A stretch of 9,237 bases of DNA. Origin: an uncultured Persicitalea sp. (GTDB taxonomy: Bacteria > Bacteroidota > Bacteroidia > Cytophagales > Spirosomataceae). The stretch lies in NCBI GenBank assembly GCA_950075905.1, contig CATMVR010000143.1, forward strand, positions 1-9,237, written 5' to 3'. Below, piece after piece: positions 1 through 5,580 of this stretch (position 1 is the first letter of the stretch; every line of letters begins with the position of its first letter). The notes beneath the pieces are model-generated. The model saw nothing but the letters and a program-made list of their open reading frames with translations, was not told where the DNA came from and ran no database searches. Both the position numbers and the translations under genes were made by a program.

Positions 1-945
1 CTCTTCTTTGTGGCAGGCCCGTTGGCCGCCCAACCGCAAAAACACGTTGTCAAGCGGTTGAAAATTACGATCCTCAGCACCATGCTTACCGGTCAGCGGG
101 GCGTGGGAGAATGGGGTTTTTCGGCGCTGGTGGAAGCCGATTCGGTCAGGATACTATTTGATGCCGGAGCGCGCGAACAAACAGTGCTGACCAACAGCAA
201 AGAACTCAACATCGACCTTTCGACCGTACCCACCCTCGTGCTTAGCCATAATCACGGAGACCATACGGTGGGGTGGATGCCGCTACGCCGGGCCCTGCAA
301 GTGAGCAATCCGGCGGCCCTTGCCCACACGCACGCTGGCAAGGGGCTGTTTGATATCCGGGTTTCGGGCCAGGGTGAGGAGAATGCCAGTCGGCGCCGTG
401 ATTCCCTGCTGTACGCTCAGTCGGGCGGGGAAGTCATCGTCCACAACCGCTTTGTAGAAATTTATCCGGGCATTTACCTAACAGGCCCGGTACCCCGCCC
501 TCACCCGGAGCGCAACTACATCCTGAACGGGAACATTGTCCGGAAGAAAGACGCGCAGGGAAACACCATCGACGACATAGTGCCGGAGGATATGTCGCTC
601 ATTATCCAAACAGAAAAAGGACTGGTGCTGCTTTCGGGTTGTGGTCACTCGGGGCTTATCAATACCATCACGCACGTCCGGAACAACCTGCAGCAGCAGC
701 CGGTAGTAGCTGCCATCGGGGGGTTTCACCTGCTGGAAAACACCGATGAGCAGATCCGATGGACAGCAGGGCACTTAAAAAAAACCGGGCTTCGCTACTT
801 CATGGGTGCCCACTGCACCGGCATCGAGCCGGTATACCAGATCCGGGAGTGGGTGGGGCTGGAAAGAGGCGAATCGGTGGTGGGGGTGGTGGGGGCTACC
901 TTCGACTCTGACCGGGGTTTTAATGTAGGTAACCTGGCCAGATAG
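1..945 (+). CDS. Exported MBL-fold metallohydrolase, COG1237 type (5' end outside window)
   Basis: Predicted metal-dependent hydrolase of the metallo-beta-lactamase superfamily, in the branch related to the archaeal methanopterin-pathway enzyme (COG1237); the substrate is unknown. The metal-binding motif HNHGDH is encoded at 247-264. Further family signatures follow: SGCGHSGLIN (near 634-663), GGFHL (near 718-732) and GAHCTG (near 805-822). The reading frame is open to base 1 and reads LFFVAGPLAAQ, which looks like the end of a signal peptide cleaved before Gln. The GTG at 10 is therefore probably an internal Val, and the true start lies upstream of the window. The product is then periplasmic or secreted. 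About 315 residues are visible and the C-terminus is intact (stop TAG at 943-945). The family assignment is confident; the export call is inference from the partial N-terminus. Confidence 0.88.
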   Translation, partial: LFFVAGPLAAQPQKHVVKRLKITILSTMLTGQRGVGEWGFSALVEADSVRILFDAGAREQTVLTNSKELNIDLSTVPTLVLSHNHGDHTVGWMPLRRALQVSNPAALAHTHAGKGLFDIRVSGQGEENASRRRDSLLYAQSGGEVIVHNRFVEIYPGIYLTGPVPRPHPERNYILNGNIVRKKDAQGNTIDDIVPEDMSLIIQTEKGLVLLSGCGHSGLINTITHVRNNLQQQPVVAAIGGFHLLENTDEQIRWTAGHLKKTGLRYFMGAHCTGIEPVYQIREWVGLERGESVVGVVGATFDSDRGFNVGNLAR

Positions 946-981
946 GGGGTGTTTAAACTCCGGGCGGGTAGCCTCGGATGC

Positions 982-1059
982 ATTGACAGTAGCCGGAAAA
1001 TAGTCGAACCAGTCGGACGTATAGCTCAGTCCGTGCCGATCGCAGATGTCGGTTGTCAA
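982..1059 (-). pseudogene. Relic of an M20 amidohydrolase (about 26 codons)
   Basis: The minus strand encodes LTTDICDRHGLSYTS followed by DWFDYFPATVN. This aligns without gaps to residues 270-295 of the intact M20 amidohydrolase on the same strand at 5833-5910 (LTAEICQRHRLAFSS, then the same DWFDYFPATVN). By hand count, 19 of 26 residues and about 57 of 78 bases match, and many differences are synonymous. That pattern suggests divergence as a coding sequence before decay, not a recent copy. Similarity ends on both sides: an in-frame stop lies just upstream (near 1069-1071), and downstream the frame runs antisense into the neighbouring hydrolase gene. No catalytic motif is present. I read it as the surviving centre of a deleted M20 gene that was convergent with the upstream MBL gene. 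Confidence 0.75.
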
Positions 1060-1135
1060 GAAATGTACCTATTCCCTGTTTTTTCCCTACCTTACCCCCG
1101 AACTCATCCTTTTTAAACATCTATCCCTATTCCTC

Positions 1136-2065
1136 TTGAAAAAATTACTCATAGGCATTGCCGCTTTCGTTGCCCTCCTGCTGCTGTTTTTTGGCTATAC
1201 CGACCGTTCCGTTGACGATCTGAAAGAAAAATACGCCAGCTACCCCTCCTCCTTCGTGGAGATAGACGGGATGCAGGTACACTTCCGCGACGAAGGCCTG
1301 AAAAAAGATACGCTCCTGCCGCTCGTTCTGCTGCACGGTACCGGAGCAAGCTTGCATACCTTTGATGCCTGGACCAACGAGTTGAAGTTTCAGCGCCGAA
1401 TCCTGCGTATGGACCTGCCCGCCTTTGGCCTCACGGGCCCCTTTCCCGATAAGGACTACTCTATCGGCCACTACGTAGATTTTGTGCATAAATTTTTGGT
1501 AGCCAACGGTATAAAACGGTGCATTCTGGGCGGAAACTCACTAGGCGGCAATATTGCCTGGCAGTTTGCCGTCAAGTACCCGCAAATGGTAGACAAGCTG
1601 ATTCTGATCGACGCCGCGGGCTATCCAATGGTTTCGAAAAGCTCGCCGATTGCCTTTCGGATTGCCCGGATACCCGTGCTCAACAACCTGCTTACGTTCA
1701 TTACGCCCCGTTTTATGGCCAGAGCAAGTGTGGAGAATGTCTACGCCGACGAGGCCAGGGTATCAGACGAGCTTGTGGATCGGTACTTTGAACTTACCCT
1801 GCGCGAGGGCAATCGCCGGGCGCTGGTAGATCGCATGCAGATGCCTCTGGATAGCACGGCCTACCAAAAAATCAAGACTATTCAACACCCTACCCTGATC
1901 CTGTGGGGCGAGCAGGACGAGCTGATACCGGTGGAGGCGGCGCGGCGTTTTCAGGCCGATCTGCCCAACGACACGCTGGTACTGATGAAAAATGCGGGCC
2001 ATGTACCCATGGAGGAAAGCCCGAAGGAGAGCCTTCAAATTGTACAAAGCTTTTTGAATCAATAA
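1136..2065 (+). CDS. Membrane-anchored alpha/beta hydrolase
   Basis: Alpha/beta-hydrolase-fold enzyme of 309 residues (esterase, lipase or C-C hydrolase-like; substrate not predictable). The oxyanion motif HGTG is at residues 67-70. The nucleophile elbow GNSLGG is at 133-138 (Ser135). The acid is probably Asp261 in WGEQDELIP, and the catalytic His289 lies in GHVPMEE, so the triad is complete. I chose the TTG at 1136 because it gives MKKLL followed by a hydrophobic stretch (about residues 4-20), a standard N-terminal signal anchor, with the catalytic domain outside the cytoplasm. The in-frame ATG at 1046 would add 30 residues and overlap the M20 relic. No Shine-Dalgarno is visible, as usual in Bacteroidota. 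A small possible membrane ORF starts 7 nt downstream. The enzyme class is secure; the start is inferred. Confidence 0.9.
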   Translation: MKKLLIGIAAFVALLLLFFGYTDRSVDDLKEKYASYPSSFVEIDGMQVHFRDEGLKKDTLLPLVLLHGTGASLHTFDAWTNELKFQRRILRMDLPAFGLTGPFPDKDYSIGHYVDFVHKFLVANGIKRCILGGNSLGGNIAWQFAVKYPQMVDKLILIDAAGYPMVSKSSPIAFRIARIPVLNNLLTFITPRFMARASVENVYADEARVSDELVDRYFELTLREGNRRALVDRMQMPLDSTAYQKIKTIQHPTLILWGEQDELIPVEAARRFQADLPNDTLVLMKNAGHVPMEESPKESLQIVQSFLNQ

Positions 2066-2072
2066 CCCGGGG

Positions 2073-2189
2073 ATGGTATTGCCTGGTTGGGGGGCTGTGT
2101 TTATCCTTTTCATGTACCTGACCTTAGTTGGAAAAATGGAGTTGGATAAACTGAAAAAAATTGATAAAAACCAGGACATCTCTCACTAA
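2073..2189 (+). CDS. Possible small single-span membrane protein (38 aa)
   Basis: A short ORF begins with ATG 7 nt after the alpha/beta hydrolase stop and ends with TAA at 2187-2189. Residues 2-20 are hydrophobic (VLPGWGAVFILFMYLTLVG). They are followed by a charged, Lys-rich tail (KMELDKLKKIDKNQDISH), the arrangement expected of a single-span protein with a cytoplasmic C-terminus. Close spacing to the hydrolase suggests co-transcription. An ORF of this length can arise by chance, and I recognise no family. The support is the hydrophobic-then-basic pattern and the spacing only. Confidence 0.3.
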   Translation: MVLPGWGAVFILFMYLTLVGKMELDKLKKIDKNQDISH

Positions 2190-2206
2190 CTACCTGCCCC
2201 CCAGCC
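2085..2206. repeat. Spaced inverted repeat flanking the small ORF
   Basis: GGTTGGGGGGC at 2085-2095 and GCCCCCCAGCC at 2196-2206 are inverted copies matching at 10 of 11 positions, separated by 100 nt. The left arm lies inside the start of the small membrane ORF and the right arm sits 7 nt after its stop. In RNA this would close a long loop around the ORF. There is no T-run after the right arm, so it does not look like a simple terminator. Its function is unknown, and chance is possible for G-runs. Confidence 0.3.
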
Positions 2207-2452
2207 AATACATCTAGGCCCGGATTGTTCTAATGAATGCAAATACCTCCCTTGCCAATTCTCACTGAATACCAGGCACCAAAAGAATAGAGAGCAGTTG
2301 GCTTTTTGAGTGTCTGGTAATACTGAATGTAATAGTAACAGGTTACTACTGTCTGTGGGATGCAAACAAGAGGGTGCAGAGTGACAGACATTCTTTATAA
2401 ATTGCAATTTTAAAACTAAATAATAAGCAGCAATTAGCGTTATTTCAGTACT
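2190..2452. other. Intergenic stretch, more AT-rich than its neighbours
   Basis: No ORF with recognisable protein character is visible on either strand; the 73-codon minus-strand frame here is Cys/Ser-rich and resembles nothing I know. The stretch holds the 16-bp palindrome listed separately and an AT-rich leader (about 2395-2450) before the next gene. I find no exact TAnnTTTG promoter element. TACTTTG at 2449-2455 is one base short and overlaps the TTG start codon. Confidence 0.5.
2333..2348. promoter_or_regulatory. 16-bp palindrome, candidate operator
   Basis: TAGTAACAGGTTACTA consists of perfect 7-bp arms separated by two bases. It lies about 105 nt upstream of the small-protein/beta-barrel gene pair, inside noncoding DNA. 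The size and symmetry fit a binding site for a dimeric helix-turn-helix regulator. No regulator gene is present in the window, so the partner is unknown. The hairpin is too AT-rich and lacks a T-tract to act as a terminator. Confidence 0.4.
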
Positions 2453-2839
2453 TTGATCCGTCGAATTAAAAATAGCGCCTTTACTAAAATCCTATGGGGA
2501 TTGATGGGACTCTACCTGCTCAACCTTAGCGTTGATCCGGTGGACACGACTCCGCATTATATCCCCGAGGATTTGTCCGTCAACGATCAGGAAAGCGTTA
2601 TCGAGCTGATCGTGGAGCAGCTATTCGGATTTGAAAATGCCTTTCAGGAATTTGATGATCATGACACCCACGAGCACAGTAAAAAGGCCCCTATCAAGAT
2701 CGACCTGATGACACCGTACAAAGTCGATTCGGAGCCAAAAGTATTCATTACCCTCAAAAAGAAGCTTCAATTCCCTGACCTCAGCGCTGCTGTGCTGACC
2801 GGCTTCCAGAAGCTGGATTCTCCTCCGCCAAACATCTGA
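2453..2839 (+). CDS. Small exported or anchored protein upstream of a beta-barrel gene
   Basis: Uncharacterised protein of 128 residues. A basic N-terminus (IRRIKNSAFTK) precedes a hydrophobic segment at about residues 13-25 (ILWGLMGLYLLNL), so it is either a signal peptide or a membrane anchor. The remainder is acidic in the middle (FENAFQEFDDHDTHEHS, about 60-76) and ends in a Lys-rich, Pro-rich tail. TTG at 2453 is the best start: an in-frame TAG lies at 2435-2437 and no ATG comes before 2501, which would cut into the hydrophobic segment. The beta-barrel gene starts 76 nt downstream, so the two probably act together in the envelope. From memory only, similar short proteins with a VDxxD...PEDLSxNDQES region occur in other Cytophagales; their function is unknown. 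The His/Asp cluster HDTHEH could bind metal, but that is speculation. Confidence 0.7.
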   Translation: MIRRIKNSAFTKILWGLMGLYLLNLSVDPVDTTPHYIPEDLSVNDQESVIELIVEQLFGFENAFQEFDDHDTHEHSKKAPIKIDLMTPYKVDSEPKVFITLKKKLQFPDLSAAVLTGFQKLDSPPPNI

Positions 2840-2915
2840 TTTGTTTCCCGGCCCTAGTAACTCCTACCGCTATGATCATGGTGGTAGCATTTTATTTTGC
2901 CTAAACAAATCATCT

Positions 2916-3782
2916 ATGTACTTGAAAACATGTATTCTGCTAACCATGGCGTTGGCAGCTTCTACCTATTCGCTTGCCCAGATTACCAAATCCGAAAAAG
3001 ACAGTATTTATATCCAGGAAACAGAAGGACTCAAACAGCCGGACAAGGTACTACACGCCGAGCCACTATACATTGATCTGATCCGCGATCTTGGGGCCAG
3101 AAAAGGGGAAAAAGAATGGAACGTTGGTCTGGGACTGACTGACAAGTTAAAGTTTGATTCCTACGAGGCCCTGATCGAGTACGAGTGGGCGCCCATTGAC
3201 AGACTGGGGTTGGAGGTGGAGCTACCCTTTACTTTTTATTCACCTATCAACGGAACTGAAAAAAAACAGGTACCATCCAACCGGCTGAACAGTATCAAAC
3301 TGGCCGCACAATGGTCATTCTTTGTGAGTGAGCAGATCGCTACCTCTATGGCAATAGGGTATATCAATGAGTTTGAGCTGTCGGATTTCCGGAGTTTTGG
3401 TAAGCCCTTCATCAAGGGGAATGTCTACAATCCTTTCCTGATAATGGCCAAACGGTGGGGCACTAATTTTCATTCGCTGATTTATACAGGACCGAGGATC
3501 GAGCAGACTTTCGGCGCTCGCAAACTCCATACAGCCTATGACATCAATACCAGTGTCCATTACATGATTCCGGGCACCCGAAACTTTATCGGAGTTGAAT
3601 TTAATAAAATATCCCAGGAAGGCGATTTTGATATGACCATACGTCCACAAATGCGGCTGGGCATTGCCGACAACCTACTGATAGGTATTGTCGCGGGTAT
3701 TCCGGTGAGCCGCGAGAACGAACGGCTGAGCTCATTTGTGCGGCTTATCTGGGAGCCTGCGCATAAAAGAAGTTTTAGATGA
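2916..3782 (+). CDS. Predicted outer-membrane beta-barrel with HAEPLYID motif
   Basis: Protein of 288 residues. The ATG at 2916 gives a clean signal peptide (MYLKTCILLTMALAASTYSLA, cleaved before Gln22); the longer frame upstream adds residues unlike a signal sequence. After a short linker comes the motif HAEPLYIDLIRDLGARKGE (residues 47-65). The rest alternates hydrophobic and polar residues with many aromatics and ends in short strands (for example VGLGLTDKLKF, LIEYEWAPIDRLGLEVELPF, FIGVEFNKIS, LSSFVRLIWEP), typical of a small outer-membrane beta-barrel. I recall this motif in hypothetical Bacteroidota envelope proteins but know of no assigned function. It sits 76 nt after the small exported protein gene, suggesting one transcription unit. 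There are no catalytic residues to point to. Outer-membrane localisation is inference. Confidence 0.75.
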   Translation: MYLKTCILLTMALAASTYSLAQITKSEKDSIYIQETEGLKQPDKVLHAEPLYIDLIRDLGARKGEKEWNVGLGLTDKLKFDSYEALIEYEWAPIDRLGLEVELPFTFYSPINGTEKKQVPSNRLNSIKLAAQWSFFVSEQIATSMAIGYINEFELSDFRSFGKPFIKGNVYNPFLIMAKRWGTNFHSLIYTGPRIEQTFGARKLHTAYDINTSVHYMIPGTRNFIGVEFNKISQEGDFDMTIRPQMRLGIADNLLIGIVAGIPVSRENERLSSFVRLIWEPAHKRSFR

Positions 3783-3857
3783 GCGAATAGGGGTATTTCT
3801 TCGGGAAAGAATTTCATGTTAACAGGAAAAGCAGTTAAAAACCATCCTCAGTGACGC

Positions 3858-3894
3858 TTGCTGAAAATCAAATGGTTTCTCTGTGCTATCTTTG
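3858..3894 (+). promoter_or_regulatory. Bacteroidota-type promoter for the B1 metallo-beta-lactamase gene
   Basis: TATCTTTG at 3887-3894 is an exact match to the Bacteroidota -7 consensus TAnnTTTG. A TTG at 3858-3860 could serve as the -33 element, although the 26-nt spacer is longer than usual. Transcription would begin near 3900 and leave a leader of about 60 nt before the ATG at 3959. The leader contains ATTAAAACCA (3937-3946), which recurs before the gene at 4896. Confidence 0.55.
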
Positions 3895-3958
3895 AAGTAA
3901 GGGCCGTAGCCCTCCCTGTTGCTTTGACTACGTTACATTAAAACCATTTCTCCTTTCC

Positions 3959-4717
3959 ATGAAACTCCCTTTTTTGATCGGGCTGCTGATGTTAACTGTC
4001 CTGACGCTAACTGCCTCCTACGCCCAGAAAGCACCCGCTACCTTTACCAACCCCCTCCATCAGTCAGACAAGATGCAGATCAACCGCCTGTCGGAGCGGG
4101 TGTACCAGCACATCTCCTACCTCAGTACCAATGACTACGGCAAGGTAGCCTGCAACGGCATGGTGGTGGTAGACGACGGCGAAGCCATTGTGCTCAATGC
4201 CCCTACCGACGACGCTGGCTCCGCCGAGCTGATCGAATGGATCAGGCAGGACCTGAAATGTACAATAATGGCGGTGCTACCGGGGCATTTTCACGCGGAT
4301 GGCCTGGGCGGACTGGCGGAGTTTCACCGGCAGAATATCCCCTCCTACGCCAATCAGCGGACCATTGAACTTGCCAATGCCCAAAATCTACCCCTGCCCC
4401 AAAACGGCTTTACGGAATCGCTACGCCTAAAAGTAGGCCGCAAAACCATTCAGGCCGCCTTTGTGGGCGAGGGGCATACCCGCGACAATATCGTAGTGTA
4501 CTTCCCGGCCGAAAAGGCAATGTTTGGCGGCTGTATGATCAAGGAAGTCAACGCCACCAAAGGTTTCCTGGGCGACGCCAACTTGCAGGAGTGGTCGGCC
4601 ACGGTAGCCAAAGTTAAAGCCAAGTACCCGAGGGTACAGATCGTAGTACCCGGCCACGGCAAGGTAGGTGGGCAGGAACTACTGGATTATACAATTGGCT
4701 TATTTAAACCGGAGTAA
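3959..4717 (+). CDS. Subclass B1-like metallo-beta-lactamase
   Basis: Periplasmic zinc hydrolase of 252 residues, predicted to open beta-lactam rings. The signal peptide MKLPFLIGLLMLTVLTLTASYA is cleaved before Gln23. All B1 zinc ligands are present. Zn1 is bound by H110 and H112 (HFHAD) and H173 (GEGHTRDN). Zn2 is bound by D114, C192 (FGGCMIK) and H233 (VPGHGKVG). Lys195 matches the substrate-binding Lys224 of the standard numbering. Family context such as NGMVVVDDGEA and LGDANLQEW also fits B1, as does the length. Oddities: the position equivalent to Asn233 (GNLGDAN in IMP/NDM) is Phe203, the residue after Asp120 is Gly rather than Cys, Ser or Arg, and the usual DTP is NAP. The gene is monocistronic behind a clear promoter, with no mobile element nearby, so it looks intrinsic. 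Substrate range, including carbapenems, cannot be told from sequence. Confidence 0.88.
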   Translation: MKLPFLIGLLMLTVLTLTASYAQKAPATFTNPLHQSDKMQINRLSERVYQHISYLSTNDYGKVACNGMVVVDDGEAIVLNAPTDDAGSAELIEWIRQDLKCTIMAVLPGHFHADGLGGLAEFHRQNIPSYANQRTIELANAQNLPLPQNGFTESLRLKVGRKTIQAAFVGEGHTRDNIVVYFPAEKAMFGGCMIKEVNATKGFLGDANLQEWSATVAKVKAKYPRVQIVVPGHGKVGGQELLDYTIGLFKPE

Positions 4718-4825
4718 AACCGTCTGACCGGAAACAGTCGATAAAAGCAGTCCTTCTACCCCATGGCATAGTTATTATGCAGGCTTACCCGTATCTGACT
4801 ACTAGCCGGGACAAAGGACCAATTA

Positions 4826-4837
4826 GTGTAGGTACAC
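4826..4837. promoter_or_regulatory. 12-bp palindrome upstream of the oxidoreductase gene
   Basis: GTGTAGGTACAC has perfect 5-bp arms around two bases. It is nested between looser inverted copies CCAATTAGT (4819-4827) and ACTAATAGG (4850-4858), which match at 8 of 9 positions. It lies about 58 nt before the ATG at 4896, a reasonable place for an operator. No regulator gene is nearby, and the arms are short enough for chance. Confidence 0.28.
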
Positions 4838-4895
4838 CCTAAGCCCTTGACTAATAGGACTGTGCACTGTTTCATTTCAATTAAAACCAACACTC

Positions 4896-5528
4896 ATGCA
4901 GAAAATTAAAAAAGTACTGGTCGCCGGGGCGAACGGAACGACGGGAAAAATCATCGTTAGTTTACTAAAAGAATCAGAGGCCTACCAGCCCATCGCCATG
5001 GTCAGAAAACAGGATCAAAAAGACGATTTCGAAAAGCAGGGGATCTCTACGGTACTCGCTGATTTGGAAAAAGACGTAAGCCACGCCGTAAAAAACGCAG
5101 ATAAGGTAATTTTTGCGGCGGGATCAGGCGGTAAAAATGTAATCGGCGTGGATCAGGAAGGCGCAAAAAGTCTAACCAATGCGGCCAGGGAGGCAGGACT
5201 CGCAAAGTTTGTCATGTTGAGTTCCATGGGGGCAGACAACCCAGCTGAAAATGAAGAGCTGGAAGATTATTTGCGAGCCAAGCAAAATGCCGATGATTAT
5301 CTGCGCACAAGCGGTATGCGTTATAGCATTGTGCGGCCGGGGCAATTGACAGATGAGGAGGGCACTGGCAAAATTCAACTCGATGAGAAACTAGAAACGA
5401 AGGGAAGTATATCAAGAGCAGATGTGGCTAAAACTTTGGTGGCAGCCCTGGAAGATAATGTGCGGCAAAACCAGATATTCGAAATTCTAAGTGGGGAAGT
5501 TCCGATCGAAAAGGCTGTTCGTTCGTGA
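4896..5528 (+). CDS. NAD(P)-binding atypical SDR, YhfK/YwnB-like
   Basis: Cytoplasmic NAD(P)H-binding protein of 210 residues, in the atypical short-chain dehydrogenase group that includes B. subtilis YhfK and the NmrA-like proteins. The Rossmann dinucleotide motif GANGTTGK is at residues 11-18. AMVRK (about 34-38) follows the second strand, where cofactor specificity is set. FAAGSGG (about 73-79), SSMGA (about 109-113), a YLRAKQNADDYL helix and IVRPGQL fit the family, as does SISRADVAKTL near the C-terminus. This group usually lacks a full catalytic tetrad, so it may be a reductase of unknown substrate or a redox sensor. ATG at 4896 is preceded by ATTAAAACCA, as at the upstream lactamase gene. 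GC content looks lower than in neighbouring enzymes. The gene is convergent with the M20 gene. Confidence 0.88.
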   Translation: MQKIKKVLVAGANGTTGKIIVSLLKESEAYQPIAMVRKQDQKDDFEKQGISTVLADLEKDVSHAVKNADKVIFAAGSGGKNVIGVDQEGAKSLTNAAREAGLAKFVMLSSMGADNPAENEELEDYLRAKQNADDYLRTSGMRYSIVRPGQLTDEEGTGKIQLDEKLETKGSISRADVAKTLVAALEDNVRQNQIFEILSGEVPIEKAVRS

Positions 5529-5558
5529 TAAAAATTCGGTAATTGACCACAAATCAAT

Positions 5559-5572
5559 CTTGCCAAGGCAAG
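5559..5572. terminator. Short hairpin between convergent genes
   Basis: CTTGCCAAGGCAAG has perfect 6-bp arms around two bases (about five pairs with a 4-nt loop in RNA). It lies in the 52-nt gap between the stop codons of two convergent genes, where a bidirectional terminator would be expected. Neither strand has a proper T-run after it (the minus strand continues ATTGATTTG), so intrinsic termination would be weak. Confidence 0.4.
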
Positions 5573-5580
5573 GAGGGAAT

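Noticed and set aside
10..12. GTG as the start of the first gene
   Set aside because: The frame is open to the window edge and reads as the tail of a signal peptide, so the start is probably upstream.
478..774. 98-codon minus-strand frame inside the MBL hydrolase gene
   Set aside because: It lies wholly antisense to a gene with clear family motifs and has no recognisable character of its own.
2893..2899. TATTTTG as a promoter for the beta-barrel gene
   Set aside because: It is one base short of TAnnTTTG and only about 17 nt before the start, with no -33 element.
3796..3814. TTCTT...AAGAA hairpin after the beta-barrel gene
   Set aside because: Only five mostly A/T pairs, with no T-tract; not distinguishable from chance.
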